This document shows, in pieces, positions 8,528 to 17,260 of a stretch of DNA of 40,352 nucleotides (position 1 is the first letter of the stretch; the number at the start of each line of letters is the position of its first letter). The stretch is from an uncultured Bacteroidales bacterium. GTDB lineage: Bacteria; Bacteroidota; Bacteroidia; Bacteroidales; UBA932. Location: positions 1 to 40,352 of the forward strand of contig CASEOO010000031.1 in the NCBI GenBank assembly GCA_949289565.1, written 5' to 3'. The notes under the pieces were generated by a model, which searched no databases, was not told the DNA's origin, and worked only from the letters and a program-made list of their open reading frames with translations. The translations under genes and the position numbers were made by a program.

Positions 8528-10192
8528 TCAGAGCCAGCCTTTGCTGCTCGGCACATCATTGCCGCCAGGCACCCTGCTTACAGCCTGTCTCAATGCACGG
8601 GCAAAAGCCTTGAACACACCTTCGATTATATGGTGGTCATTCCGGCCCTGGGCCTTGATATGCAGATTGCATTTAAGATGCTCTGACAACGACTTGAAAA
8701 AATGCTCGAACATCTGAGCTGAGACATCGCCTACACAATTTCCAGAGAGAGGCACATTCCACTGAAAATCAATGCGTCCGCCCAAATCAAGCAAGACAGA
8801 GGCATCAGCCTCGTCCATCGGGAGAGAAAAACCATAGCGTCCTGTCCCGGCTTTATCGCCCAATGCAGAATACAGGCAGTCACCCAATGCTATTGCAACA
8901 TCCTCGACAGAATGATGGTCATCAACATCCACATCGCCATAGCAAACCACGTCCAAAGCAATATGGGCATGATATCCTATCTGCTCCAGCATATGGTTCA
9001 GAAAATGCAGGCCAGATGCAATGCGCGGAGGGCGGAAATTATCCAGATCCAGCCTGACACAAACCGCAGTCTCTCCCGTTTTTCTGAAAATGGAAGCCTT
9101 CCGGCCTGCGGCCAATGACGGACTGCCAGACTTTACAGGCATTCCGCCCAGAACTGCCACAACACGGTCATTCTCTTCAGGAGTTCCCACCGTAATCCTG
9201 AGACAGCCATCGCATCCGTATGCGGAAGACCTGTCCCTGACTATGATTCCCGACTTCATCAATTCCGCAAAAGCCCTGTCCTTGTCCATAAAACGCACAA
9301 GGAGAAAATTAGCATCAGAAGGATATACTTCCTTCACGTCAGGCAAGCCTGACAATGCCTCCGCCAGTTTTTTCCTTTCCCTGACCAGTTCCTCCACACG
9401 GTCTGCGGCAGACAACGGGTCAGACAGGACCTCTTCGGCCTTCTCCTGGTTCAGGACACTGATATTGTAAGGATACTTCACCCTGGACATAATATCTACA
9501 ATGCACCTGTCCGCTATAGCCATCCCGATTCTCAGCCCGGCCATTCCCCAGGCTTTTGACAATGTCTGAAGCACTATCAGGCGCGGATATCTGTCCAGAA
9601 GCTTGATGACGCTGTCACTCCCTGCAAAATCAATATACGCCTCGTCCACAACCGTGATGCCTTCAAAAGCATCCAGAATCTTGACGATGCCTTCGATATC
9701 GAGGAGATTTCCTGACGGATTGTTCGGAGAGCACAGGAATATCAACCTGGTATCCGGCTCAACCCTGGAAAGAAGATCGGCGGCATCGAGTTCGAAATCA
9801 GACGTCAATGGAGCATTTATAACCCTGACATCATTTATGGCCGCGGCTACAGAATACATTCCGTAAGTAGGGACAGCCTGCACCATGCTGCTTTGCCCAG
9901 GGGGACAGAACAGCCTGAATATCAAATCTATCGGTTCATCGCTCCCGTTCCCGAGAAAAATATTTTCTGCCGGCACTTTCTTGAGGGCAGAGAGCATGTT
10001 TTTCAGCCTGGGCTGGTGAGGTGAAGGATAGCGGTTCACTCCTGAGTCAAAAGGATTCTCGTTGGCATCCAGGTAAATGTCCATCTTCACTTTACAGTCA
10101 TCCCTGGCCGTGGAATATGGAACTATATTCCTGATATTGTCCCTGAGAAGGGACATAATTTCCTGCTCGCGGCCTGAATTTGTGTTTCCCAT
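8528..10192 (-). CDS. HisC-HisB fusion: histidinol-phosphate aminotransferase + IGP dehydratase
   Basis: This 554-residue fusion carries two his enzymes. Residues about 12-352 are HisC, a PLP aminotransferase, with LDANENPF near residue 41, CSPNNPSG, VDEAYIDF and the PLP lysine K213 in TLSKAWGMAGLRIG. A short linker (about 352-363) leads to residues 364-554, a HisB IGP dehydratase. The latter has both metal-binding HHxxE motifs (H426/H427/E430 and H520/H521/E524), the MDEA segment and a final SSKGWL. The usual FFDHML reads FLNHML here, keeping the His. There is no HAD histidinol-phosphatase domain. In the pathway order HisB acts just before and HisC just after the same intermediate, imidazole acetol phosphate. 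The first ATG is taken; a second at 10156 is possible. Confidence 0.95.
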   Translation of the reverse strand: MGNTNSGREQEIMSLLRDNIRNIVPYSTARDDCKVKMDIYLDANENPFDSGVNRYPSPHQPRLKNMLSALKKVPAENIFLGNGSDEPIDLIFRLFCPPGQSSMVQAVPTYGMYSVAAAINDVRVINAPLTSDFELDAADLLSRVEPDTRLIFLCSPNNPSGNLLDIEGIVKILDAFEGITVVDEAYIDFAGSDSVIKLLDRYPRLIVLQTLSKAWGMAGLRIGMAIADRCIVDIMSRVKYPYNISVLNQEKAEEVLSDPLSAADRVEELVRERKKLAEALSGLPDVKEVYPSDANFLLVRFMDKDRAFAELMKSGIIVRDRSSAYGCDGCLRITVGTPEENDRVVAVLGGMPVKSGSPSLAAGRKASIFRKTGETAVCVRLDLDNFRPPRIASGLHFLNHMLEQIGYHAHIALDVVCYGDVDVDDHHSVEDVAIALGDCLYSALGDKAGTGRYGFSLPMDEADASVLLDLGGRIDFQWNVPLSGNCVGDVSAQMFEHFFKSLSEHLKCNLHIKAQGRNDHHIIEGVFKAFARALRQAVSRVPGGNDVPSSKGWL

Positions 10193-10218
10193 GTTGATTA
10201 GATTTTCTGCATTCTACA

Positions 10219-11511
10219 TCATCTCGACAGCCTGACCTTGACAGCATTGGCATGAGCGTCAAGCCCTTCTGCAAGAGCCATTGCCTCTATCACCGGGCCT
10301 AATGTCTCCAGGCCGGACCGTGAAATTTCCTGGATGGTCATTTTTTTCATGAAAGCCGACAAATTCACGCCTGAACATGAGGCCGCCCAGCCGCTTGTCG
10401 GCAATGTGTGATTCGTGCCTGAAGCATAGTCACCTGCACTTTCAGTGGAATAATTTCCCAAAAAGACACTGCCTGCATTCCTGATTTTCTCCACAGTCCT
10501 GGAATAGTTCTCTGTAGCTATGATTAAATGTTCAGGAGCATAAAAATTCGCAAAAGCGGCCATTTCGTCCTCATCCCTCAAAAGCACAGCCGAGCTTCTG
10601 AGAACCGATGCATCTATGATAGATTTTCTGGAAAGCCCGGCATATTGTATCTCAAGTTCTCGCGCGACACCGTCTATCAAGCGCTCTGAAGTGGAAAGAA
10701 GAATCGCCTGGCTGTCTTTTCCATGCTCAAGCTGGGAAAGGAAATCAGATGCCGCAAACGCCGGGTCAGCACTGCTGTCTGCCATGATCATCACCTCTGA
10801 CGGGCCGGCAGGCATATCTATGGCACAATACTGAGACACCTGCTGTTTGGCTTCGGTAACGAAGGAATTTCCTGGGCCGAAGATTTTATCCACTTTCGGT
10901 ATGGTCTGGGTGCCGTATGCCATGGCCGCTACAGCGACAGCTCCCCCCGCTTTGTAAATTTCCGTGACTCCGCATATTTTAGCCGCATAGAGAATAGCAG
11001 GCGATACAGCGCCGTCTTTTCCGGCAGGCGTACATAAAATCACTTTTCCGCAGCCTGCTATCGATGCCGGGATAGCCAGCATGAGCACAGTCGAGAAGAG
11101 CGGAGCTGTTCCTCCCGGAATATAAAGGCCAACCCTGTCTATCGGGATGTTTTTCTGCCTGCAGATGACCCCTGGCATCGTCTCCACCACAACATCTTCC
11201 GTTTTCTGCGCTTCGTGGAAACTCCGGATATTCTCAGCGGCTGTCCTGACTGCGTTTTTCAGACTGTCATCCAGAGCGGACTCCGCGGCATTCAGCTCAG
11301 CGTCCGTCACTTTCAGACCACAGGCATCAGTGTCGAATCCATCCAGAGCCTTCACATATTCCAGGACCTTGAGGTCGCCGGATTCACGGACATCCGCCAG
11401 GATGGATGCCACGATATTCTTCACCTGCTCAGGTGCACCTGGCTTCTGCCTGCACGCTATGGCCGGCCATTCCCGCTTCTCAGGGAATCGGTATGTCTTT
11501 ATATCCATCAT
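10219..11511 (-). CDS. hisD: Histidinol dehydrogenase
   Basis: This 430-residue NAD- and zinc-dependent enzyme performs the last two oxidations from histidinol to histidine. Family motifs seen include IPGGTAPLFSTVLM, GPGNSFVTEAKQQV, the zinc-site region SQLEHGKDSQAIL, the catalytic Glu-His pair in FYAPEHLII and the end segment SAGDYASGTNHTLPTSGWA. It starts ATGATG, overlapping the hisG stop by 4 nt, so it is translationally coupled to hisG. Length is normal. Confidence 0.98.
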   Translation of the reverse strand: MMDIKTYRFPEKREWPAIACRQKPGAPEQVKNIVASILADVRESGDLKVLEYVKALDGFDTDACGLKVTDAELNAAESALDDSLKNAVRTAAENIRSFHEAQKTEDVVVETMPGVICRQKNIPIDRVGLYIPGGTAPLFSTVLMLAIPASIAGCGKVILCTPAGKDGAVSPAILYAAKICGVTEIYKAGGAVAVAAMAYGTQTIPKVDKIFGPGNSFVTEAKQQVSQYCAIDMPAGPSEVMIMADSSADPAFAASDFLSQLEHGKDSQAILLSTSERLIDGVARELEIQYAGLSRKSIIDASVLRSSAVLLRDEDEMAAFANFYAPEHLIIATENYSRTVEKIRNAGSVFLGNYSTESAGDYASGTNHTLPTSGWAASCSGVNLSAFMKKMTIQEISRSGLETLGPVIEAMALAEGLDAHANAVKVRLSR

Positions 11512-12359
11512 ATTATCAATTTCTCCATAGAAAGGACCACAATATCTTCTGCGCCTATTTTTTTCAGCCGGTCCGCCTTGTCCCAGACTTCCGACTCGTC
11601 GACGACAGCGTGGATTGCACTCCAGCCTTTATCAGCCAGAGGCAGCAAAGTAGGACTTTTCATCGAAGGAATGATCTGCAGAGCCTCGTCTATCTTTTCA
11701 TTCGGCACATTCACCAAGATATATTTCTTCCCGCGGCTTCTGAGGACTGATGTGAACCGCGACATCAGAGTCTCGGCAATCTGCCTTTTTTCTTCGTCAA
11801 GCCCCGGAGCGGCAATCAGCACAGCATCAGACTCCATGACGACCTCCACTTCCGCCAAGCCGTTCTGGACCAATGTCCCGCCGCTGCTGACGATATCGAA
11901 TATGCCGTCAGCAAGACCTATAGAAGGAGATATCTCCACACTTCCGGCTATCTCGCGGATTTCACATGATATGCCTTTTTCTTTGAAATAAGATTTCAAT
12001 ATGCCAGGATATGATGTCGCCACTTTCTTTCCGTTGAAAAATTCCGGTCCTGCATAATCCAGATATTTGGGGACAGCCAGAGAGAGTCGGCATTTCCCGA
12101 ACTCCAGATGCTTGAGCACTTCCACAGAGTAATTCCTCTCCATGACTTCATTGAAACCGACAATGCCCAGGTCGGCTATTCCGCAAGAAACCGTCTGAGG
12201 TATGTCGTCATCCCTGAGATAAAGGACCTCCATGGGGAAATTGGATGACTTCGACAGAAGCCTCCTGCTGTTTTCTTCGATGCTGATGCCGGACTCCCTG
12301 AGCAATTCCAGGCTTTTTTCGTTCAGCCGGCCTTTCGACTGAAGTGCGATTCTTAACAT
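11508..12359 (-). CDS. hisG: ATP phosphoribosyltransferase, long form
   Basis: This 283-residue enzyme catalyses the first committed step, joining PRPP to ATP. Its length fits the long form, with two periplasmic-binding-like catalytic lobes (about 1-210) and a C-terminal ACT-like domain (about 210-283) that binds histidine for feedback inhibition, so no HisZ partner is needed. Motifs seen are ALQSKGRLNEKS at the N-terminus, DLGIVG and the PRPP loop VSSGGTLV. It is the first structural gene of the operon, 20 bp after an attenuator terminator. Confidence 0.97.
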   Translation of the reverse strand: MLRIALQSKGRLNEKSLELLRESGISIEENSRRLLSKSSNFPMEVLYLRDDDIPQTVSCGIADLGIVGFNEVMERNYSVEVLKHLEFGKCRLSLAVPKYLDYAGPEFFNGKKVATSYPGILKSYFKEKGISCEIREIAGSVEISPSIGLADGIFDIVSSGGTLVQNGLAEVEVVMESDAVLIAAPGLDEEKRQIAETLMSRFTSVLRSRGKKYILVNVPNEKIDEALQIIPSMKSPTLLPLADKGWSAIHAVVDESEVWDKADRLKKIGAEDIVVLSMEKLII

Positions 12360-12378
12360 ATCCTAAATCTTTATATAA

Positions 12379-12446
12379 TAAAAAAGGCTTGCCGTTTCTA
12401 TGGCAAGCCCAATATCCTATACTTTCAAAGCATAACTTGACCTGCC
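12379..12446 (-). promoter_or_regulatory. Histidine operon attenuator (terminator/antiterminator)
   Basis: Reading the minus strand, GGCTTGCC (12409-12402), loop ATAGAAAC, GGCAAGCC (12393-12386) and T6 form a textbook terminator ending 20 bp before hisG. Upstream, GGCAGG (12446-12441) can pair with CTTGCC (12407-12402), six pairs including one G-U, which would break the terminator stem. This antiterminator segment begins right after the leader peptide stop, the arrangement expected for ribosome-controlled attenuation. Confidence 0.85.
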
Positions 12447-12447
12447 C

Positions 12448-12501
12448 TCATATCTGCGGGAAATGATGGAAGTGAAGTCCGTATGAAAGTCGAAGTGTCA
12501 T
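12448..12501 (-). CDS. hisL: Histidine operon leader peptide
   Basis: A 17-codon ORF starting with ATG encodes MTLRLSYGLHFHHFPQI. Its three histidine codons (positions 10, 12, 13) in the stretch LHFHHF lie near the 3' end and just ahead of the antiterminator arm. A ribosome stalled at the His codons when His-tRNA is scarce would cover this region and favour antitermination. The ORF starts about 14 nt after the predicted transcription start. Position, His content and the following terminator together make the call. It is an analogue of enterobacterial HisL, not an obvious homologue. Confidence 0.82.
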   Translation of the reverse strand: MTLRLSYGLHFHHFPQI

Positions 12502-12519
12502 GAAATTCACGCGTTTCTA

Positions 12520-12527
12520 CAAATCTA
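12520..12527 (-). promoter_or_regulatory. -7 promoter box of the his operon
   Basis: TAGATTTG on the minus strand matches TAnnTTTG. The start would be near 12515, just ahead of the leader peptide ATG at 12501. The -33 position is T-rich but lacks a clean TTTG. Confidence 0.65.
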
Positions 12528-12554
12528 CAAAATTTTTTCTAAAAAATGCACAGA

Positions 12555-12586
12555 AATAAAAAAATCCGGGAAAGATTCCCGGATTT
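12555..12586 (-). terminator. Intrinsic terminator of the rplM-tsf operon
   Basis: On the minus strand a 10-bp stem AAATCCGGGA / TCCCGGATTT with a 5-nt loop is followed by a T-rich tract (TTTTTTTATTT). It lies 29 bp after the tsf stop and separates the translation operon from the his promoter. Confidence 0.9.
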
Positions 12587-12614
12587 AAGATATCGTCTGC
12601 CAACGAAGATCACA

Positions 12615-13610
12615 TCAGTCATTCAGAGAAAATCTCTTGAATGAAAGAATCTTGGCATCTTTGTCCACACCTGCAAGATAATCTTTGACAGAAACCTTGC
12701 CGTCGCCCATCTGGTATTCCTGCTCCTCGAGGGTGTTCTCCTTGAAGAACTTGTTCAGACGTCCGTTGGCAATGTTGTTGATCATAGCCTCAGGAAGGTT
12801 TGCAGACTTCTCTGCAGATACGGTCTTGATAATCTCACGTGCCTTGTCTGCCTGTTCAGGAGTAATCCAGCCCTTGGCAGTGTTTGACTCGATATGATCC
12901 TCGCTGTCTACATGAGCAGGGTTGATGCCGGCTTTCTCGAGAGCTGAATTAACAGCTTTCTTCACCAGCTCTTCCTTCGTCTTCTCGACAGCAACTGAAA
13001 GCTCGTTGTCTATAACATTCTGAGGAACAGACTCTTTGTTCACTGCCACAGGATTCATAGACGCAACCTGCATAGCGATACCCTTGCCGGCCTCGGCAGG
13101 AATCTCTTTATTAAAGGCTACGATAGCCGCGAGCTTGCCGTTGATTTTGTGGATATATGATGAAATATAAGGAGCCTCAATGCATGCATAGTATGCGATG
13201 GAATGCTTCTCTCCTGTCTTTCCTGTCTGCTCTGTAACAGCGGCTTCCACTGTCCTGCCGTCAGGAAGCGTGCAGGCTTTGAGAGCCTCTGCATCTGCAG
13301 GGAACTGTGCGAGAGCGGCATCTGCTATGGCATTTGCAAGAGCCTGGAATTCTGCATTCTTGGCTACGAAGTCTGTTTCGCATCCGAGAGCTACCAGAAT
13401 AGCCTTGTTTCCATCGACCTTGGCGATAGCCGCACCTTCAGAAGTCTCCCTGTCAGCCCTCTTTGCAGCAACGAGCTTTCCTTTTTCACGGATAATCTCC
13501 TGAGCTCTGGCATAGTCGCCTTCAGCCTCAACAAGAGCCTTTTTGCAATCCATCATTCCGGCACCTGTCATTTGACGCAATTTCATCACGTCAGCTGCTT
13601 TTATTTCCAT
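12615..13610 (-). CDS. tsf: Elongation factor Ts
   Basis: This 331-residue protein is the nucleotide-exchange factor for EF-Tu. The N-terminal UBA-like domain (about 1-55) shows VMKLRQMTGAGMMDCKKAL, and the core contains GCETDFVAKN, the loop that contacts EF-Tu, followed by HSIAYYACIEAPYISSYIH. It is somewhat longer than the E. coli protein. The ATG at 13610 gives MEIKAADV; the TTG two codons upstream is less likely. It is 33 bp downstream of rpsB, the usual S2-EF-Ts pairing. Confidence 0.97.
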   Translation of the reverse strand: MEIKAADVMKLRQMTGAGMMDCKKALVEAEGDYARAQEIIREKGKLVAAKRADRETSEGAAIAKVDGNKAILVALGCETDFVAKNAEFQALANAIADAALAQFPADAEALKACTLPDGRTVEAAVTEQTGKTGEKHSIAYYACIEAPYISSYIHKINGKLAAIVAFNKEIPAEAGKGIAMQVASMNPVAVNKESVPQNVIDNELSVAVEKTKEELVKKAVNSALEKAGINPAHVDSEDHIESNTAKGWITPEQADKAREIIKTVSAEKSANLPEAMINNIANGRLNKFFKENTLEEQEYQMGDGKVSVKDYLAGVDKDAKILSFKRFSLND

Positions 13611-13643
13611 GTTCAAAAATTTTAGAAATTAGTACCTTCTTGT

Positions 13644-14498
13644 TTATTCAGCCTTGGCTTCAGAAGCCGGTTCCTCAGCAGGAGCCACCTCTTCAGGTTT
13701 TGAAGCTGTCTCCTCTGCGGCATCGTCAGACTTCACTCTGCGTGAACGGAGCTTCTTTCCGCCGGCAGCCTGTGAGTCATTCTGCTCAGGAGCCTCTTTT
13801 TCCTTCTCGATCTTCCTTTCGTTCAGACCTTCTGCTACAGCCTGGCAGAGTACATCCATAATGTATGAGATGGACTTTGCGGCATCGTCGTTTGCCGGAA
13901 TCACGTAATCAACAGGAGTAGGATCGCAGCAAGTATCAACCATGGCGATAACCGGGATATTCAGACGATTTGCCTCTTTGACTGCATTCATCTCTTTCTG
14001 CACGTCCACTACGAAAAGTGCTGAAGGAAGACGGCTCAGATCCTTGATAGAGCCGAGGTTCTTCTCCAGTTTTGCTCTCTGGCGGGTGATCTGGAGACGC
14101 TCACGCTTGGCGAGAGTGTCGAAGGTACCATCCTCAATCATTTTGTCGATGGTATTCATTTTCTTGACAGCCTTGCGGATAGTCGGGAAGTTTGTAAGCA
14201 TGCCGCCCGGCCATCTCTCTGTCACGAAAGGCATATTTACGGAAGCGGCCTTCTCAGCCACAATCTCCTTTGCCTGTTTCTTTGTAGCCACGAAAAGAAT
14301 CTTGCGGCCTGAGCGCGCAAGCTGTTTCATCACATTCGCGGCTTCATCTATCTTGACTATGCTCTTGTGCAGGTCGATGATATGGATACCGTTCTTCTGG
14401 TCGAAAATATAAGGGGCCATTTTAGGATTCCACTTTCTCGCCAAATGTCCGAAATGAACACCTGCATCAAGCAGTTCTTGGAAATTTGTTCTTGGCAT
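13644..14498 (-). CDS. rpsB: Ribosomal protein S2
   Basis: This 284-residue small-subunit protein has the S2 signature near the N-terminus (ELLDAGVHFGHLARKWNPKM) and a normal core to about residue 230 (VDYVIPANDDAAKSISYIMDVLC). It is followed by a roughly 50-residue tail rich in Ala, Glu and Lys, presumably disordered. It is preceded by a 218-nt non-coding leader with strong secondary structure. S2 and EF-Ts genes are adjacent in most bacteria. Confidence 0.97.
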   Translation of the reverse strand: MPRTNFQELLDAGVHFGHLARKWNPKMAPYIFDQKNGIHIIDLHKSIVKIDEAANVMKQLARSGRKILFVATKKQAKEIVAEKAASVNMPFVTERWPGGMLTNFPTIRKAVKKMNTIDKMIEDGTFDTLAKRERLQITRQRAKLEKNLGSIKDLSRLPSALFVVDVQKEMNAVKEANRLNIPVIAMVDTCCDPTPVDYVIPANDDAAKSISYIMDVLCQAVAEGLNERKIEKEKEAPEQNDSQAAGGKKLRSRRVKSDDAAEETASKPEEVAPAEEPASEAKAE

Positions 14499-14716
14499 TT
14501 TAAATAAATTTTTCTTTTGTTTTTACTTTCCTTCAGGCTTGGCAATGCATACCTGACAGGCTTTCTACATCAATCCGGAGTAACAGGCACCGGCCTGGTC
14601 TCCTGAATTTTCCACGGCCTCGTCAAATCCAGGCAGCCAACGGAGATTCACATCTCCGAATAGATCCTTCGATTTTTCTCACGGGCCGCAACATACTGTA
14701 AATCGGCAGCCAAACA
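14499..14716 (-). promoter_or_regulatory. Structured rpsB leader region
   Basis: The 218 nt between the rpsI stop and rpsB hold no plausible ORF. On the minus strand they contain a perfect 7-bp hairpin, CGGAGAT-GTGA-ATCTCCG (14641-14658), whose loop is a GNRA-type tetraloop. A near-repeat TGGCTGCC occurs on each side of it, and several GGCC/CCGG and TCAGG/CCTGA pairs lie closer to rpsB. This fits an untranslated regulatory leader, and S2 is known to repress its own mRNA in other bacteria. The exact fold was not computed. Confidence 0.5.
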
Positions 14717-15106
14717 CTAACGTTTGCTGAACTGGAAGCGTCTGCGTGCACCAGGCTGACCAGGTTTCTTTCTCTCGACTTCGCGGGCATCGCGGGTAAG
14801 GAATCCATTGGATTTCAATGCCGGACGATAAGCCTCTTTGTCCACCTCGCAAAGAGCGCGGGCGATACCGAGCCTTATAGCCTCAGCCTGACCTTTGATT
14901 CCGCCTCCGTCGACATTCACCTTCACGTCAAACTGTCCTGCCGTTCCTGTAACTTCAAAAGGCTGGTTCACGATATAACGGAGCGCGTCTTCCTTGAAAT
15001 AGTTGTTGAGTTCACGACCATTAATAGTGATGTTGCCTTTCCCAGCAACGACATAAACACGAGCGACTGACGATTTACGTCTTCCAAGGGCGTTTACTGA
15101 TTTCAT
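14717..15106 (-). CDS. rpsI: Ribosomal protein S9
   Basis: This 129-residue small-subunit protein starts [19 protein letters not shown] and carries the S9 core ([19 protein letters not shown]). It ends in the conserved basic tail [17 protein letters not shown], whose terminal KR reaches the ribosomal P site. The gene is 7 bp after rplM, the universal L13-S9 pair. Confidence 0.98.
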   Translation of the reverse strand: MKSVNALGRRKSSVARVYVVAGKGNITINGRELNNYFKEDALRYIVNQPFEVTGTAGQFDVKVNVDGGGIKGQAEAIRLGIARALCEVDKEAYRPALKSNGFLTRDAREVERKKPGQPGARRRFQFSKR

Positions 15107-15113
15107 CCTCTGA

Positions 15114-15566
15114 CTAAATTTCGTTTAACTTGATTGTTTTTGGTTTCTGTGCCTCATGCGGATGCTCGCTTCCCTGATAAAGATACAGGTTGTTGATAAG
15201 CTTTGAGCCGAGGCGGTTCTTCGGAAGCATGCCTTTAACAGCCATCCTGATAAGCTCTGTAGGTTTCTTCTTCATGATTTCCTTAGGTGTAGTGAAACGC
15301 TGTCCACCAGGATAGCCGGTGTGACGGACATACACCTTGTCGGTCATCTTGTTTCCTGTAAGCCTGATTTTGTCCGCATTGACGATGATGACATTGTCAC
15401 CGCAGTCCATGTGCGGAGTATAGCTCGGCTTGTTCTTCCCGCGAAGGACAAGCGCCACTCTGGAAGCAAGACGGCCCAGCACCAGGTCTGTGGCATCAAT
15501 GAGAACCCACTCTTTTTTAATATCGCCAGCTTTGAGCGATACTGTCTTGTAACTCTGTGTGTCCAC
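15114..15566 (-). CDS. rplM: Ribosomal protein L13
   Basis: This 150-residue large-subunit protein shows [36 protein letters not shown] and the GYPGGQR motif. The start is placed at GTG 15566, giving (M)[11 protein letters not shown], which matches the usual Bacteroidota L13 N-terminus. Upstream in-frame ATGs (15611, 15629) add residues with no family similarity. The ATG at 15629 overlaps the -7 box, and 15611 would leave a very short leader. It is the first gene of rplM-rpsI-rpsB-tsf. Confidence 0.95.
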   Translation of the reverse strand: MDTQSYKTVSLKAGDIKKEWVLIDATDLVLGRLASRVALVLRGKNKPSYTPHMDCGDNVIIVNADKIRLTGNKMTDKVYVRHTGYPGGQRFTTPKEIMKKKPTELIRMAVKGMLPKNRLGSKLINNLYLYQGSEHPHEAQKPKTIKLNEI

Positions 15567-15626
15567 TGTCTTGATCTTTAAATGGTTAATACTAAAATTT
15601 GCGATCCCCATACTATATAGGGGGTG

Positions 15627-15657
15627 CAAAGGTAAGAATTATTTTCAATAATACAAA
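15627..15657 (-). promoter_or_regulatory. Promoter of the rplM-rpsI-rpsB-tsf operon
   Basis: TACCTTTG (15627-15634) is the -7 box and TTTG (15654-15657) the -33 element, with exactly 19 bp between. The predicted start near 15620 leaves a leader of about 55 nt before the GTG of rplM. The -33 box abuts the pfkA terminator. Confidence 0.85.
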
Positions 15658-15702
15658 ATGTTGGAATTTGCTCAAAAGCAAACTTTTGAACAAATTCCAA
15701 CA
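15647..15702 (-). terminator. Intrinsic terminator downstream of pfkA
   Basis: A long inverted repeat (arms about 15659-15677 and 15684-15702, one C-A mismatch, 6-nt loop) is followed on the minus strand by TTTTGTATTATT. It terminates smpB-pfkA transcription. Its T-rich tract doubles as the -33 region of the rplM promoter. Confidence 0.75.
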
Positions 15703-15766
15703 CATCTTTCCCGGTAAAGCGGGCGCAGGCTGTGCCTCTTGAGCAATGTCTCCGGCCCGGCAGGCG

Positions 15767-16756
15767 TCAAATAGAAAGGACGTTCAGCACATTGATCAGC
15801 TCCTTGTCAATAGGCTTGTCTTTCTTGATCGCTTTCGTGAACGGGACATACACTATCTGGTCATTTGAAATGCCTATCATCACGTTCCTCTGTCCCTCAA
15901 TCAGAGCTTCTATGCTGGCTGTGCCAAGACGGCTCGCCAGAATCCTGTCAAATGCGCTCGGCTTGCCGCCCCTCTGGAGATGTCCGAGAATAGTCACCCG
16001 CACATCGTACTGAGGATATTCATTCCTGACTCTTTCAGCATAATGCATAGCGCCTCCGACACCATCCTTTGTAGCCTCGGCCACAATGACGATGCTGCTG
16101 TTCTTGCTTTTCCGCACGCCCCTGCTTATGAACTGCTCCAGCTGGTCGATATCAGTCTGGTCCTCGGGAATAATTGCGGCCTCAGCTCCTGCGGCTATCG
16201 CACTGTTCTGCGCCAGGAAACCAGCATCGCGGCCCATAACCTCTATGAAGAATATGCGGTCATGCGACGTAGCTGTGTCGCGTATCTTGTCCACGCACTC
16301 CACTATCGTATTCAGCGCCGTGTCATAGCCGATAGTGGAGTCCGTGCCGTACAAGTCATTGTCTATAGTTCCGGGAAGGCCTATGCAGGTGATGTCATGT
16401 TCCTGCGCCAATGCCTGGGCACCGGAAAGAGATCCGTTCCCGCCTATCACTATGAGTGCATCTATGCCGTTTGCCACAAGATTTTCATACGCCTTCGTCC
16501 TGCCGGCCTCTGTCATGAACTCTTCCGACCTGGCAGTCTTCAAGATGGTGCCTCCGCGCTGTATGGTGCTGCTGACGCTTTCGGTGGTCAAATCCTTGAT
16601 CTCATTGTTTATGAGCCCCTCATAGCCTCTGTATATGCCTTTCACCTTCCATCCGTTGTATATCGCGGCCCTGGTTACAGCCCTGATTGCCGCATTCATT
16701 CCGGGAGCATCGCCGCCTGAGGTCAATATCCCGACTGTAGAAATTCTTTTAGCCAT
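15767..16756 (-). CDS. pfkA: 6-phosphofructokinase
   Basis: This 329-residue group A phosphofructokinase phosphorylates fructose 6-phosphate at C1 in glycolysis. Motifs seen are the ATP-binding loop [14 protein letters not shown] (about 12-25), the catalytic region GLPGTIDND (126-134), [11 protein letters not shown] and [14 protein letters not shown]. An unusual residue is Asn107 in [10 protein letters not shown]. The family nearly always has GGDGS/T here, and the Asp helps hold Mg-ATP; the following Gly fits ATP rather than pyrophosphate use. The AAC codon is clear in the sequence. It lies 35 bp after smpB and is probably co-transcribed with it. Confidence 0.95.
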   Translation of the reverse strand: MAKRISTVGILTSGGDAPGMNAAIRAVTRAAIYNGWKVKGIYRGYEGLINNEIKDLTTESVSSTIQRGGTILKTARSEEFMTEAGRTKAYENLVANGIDALIVIGGNGSLSGAQALAQEHDITCIGLPGTIDNDLYGTDSTIGYDTALNTIVECVDKIRDTATSHDRIFFIEVMGRDAGFLAQNSAIAAGAEAAIIPEDQTDIDQLEQFISRGVRKSKNSSIVIVAEATKDGVGGAMHYAERVRNEYPQYDVRVTILGHLQRGGKPSAFDRILASRLGTASIEALIEGQRNVMIGISNDQIVYVPFTKAIKKDKPIDKELINVLNVLSI

Positions 16757-16791
16757 AATATTTTACTTTATAAAGATTGTCAATATGCGCA

Positions 16792-17241
16792 TCAGAAGCG
16801 CTCCATTTCACGGCGAAGATCCTTTTCCTTGATAGACTGTCTCTTGTCGTACTCCTTTTTTCCTCTGGCCAGAGCAATGAGCAGCTTTGCATAGCCGTTG
16901 TCTGCAATGAACAGCTTGACAGCGACGATAGTCAGGCCCTTTTCTTTCACAGCCCGCTGCAGCTTGCCAAGCTCTTTTTTATTCAGAAGCAGCTTCCTGT
17001 CTCTTCTTGGATCATGTTTTCCCCAGCTTCCCCAATGATATTCGGCCACATGCATGTTCTTTACATACAGCTCTCCATTGTTGAAATAGCAGAAACCGTC
17101 CACCAGAGATGCCTTGCCTGCCCTGATGGACTTGATTTCCGTCCCGGTCAGCACGATCCCGGCGACATACGTTTCTATGAATTCATAGTCGAACGACGCT
17201 CTCCGGTTCTTTATTTCTACTTTACTTTTCGCTTTAGGCAT
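16792..17241 (-). CDS. smpB: tmRNA-binding protein SmpB
   Basis: This 149-residue partner of tmRNA acts in trans-translation. It shows [30 protein letters not shown], the tRNA-mimicking core [25 protein letters not shown] and the basic C-terminal tail [22 protein letters not shown]. The ATG at 17241 gives the family's usual length; the longer open frame runs back through the promoter and is not used. Confidence 0.97.
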   Translation of the reverse strand: MPKAKSKVEIKNRRASFDYEFIETYVAGIVLTGTEIKSIRAGKASLVDGFCYFNNGELYVKNMHVAEYHWGSWGKHDPRRDRKLLLNKKELGKLQRAVKEKGLTIVAVKLFIADNGYAKLLIALARGKKEYDKRQSIKEKDLRREMERF

Positions 17242-17260
17242 GGTGATCAAGTCAATATTA

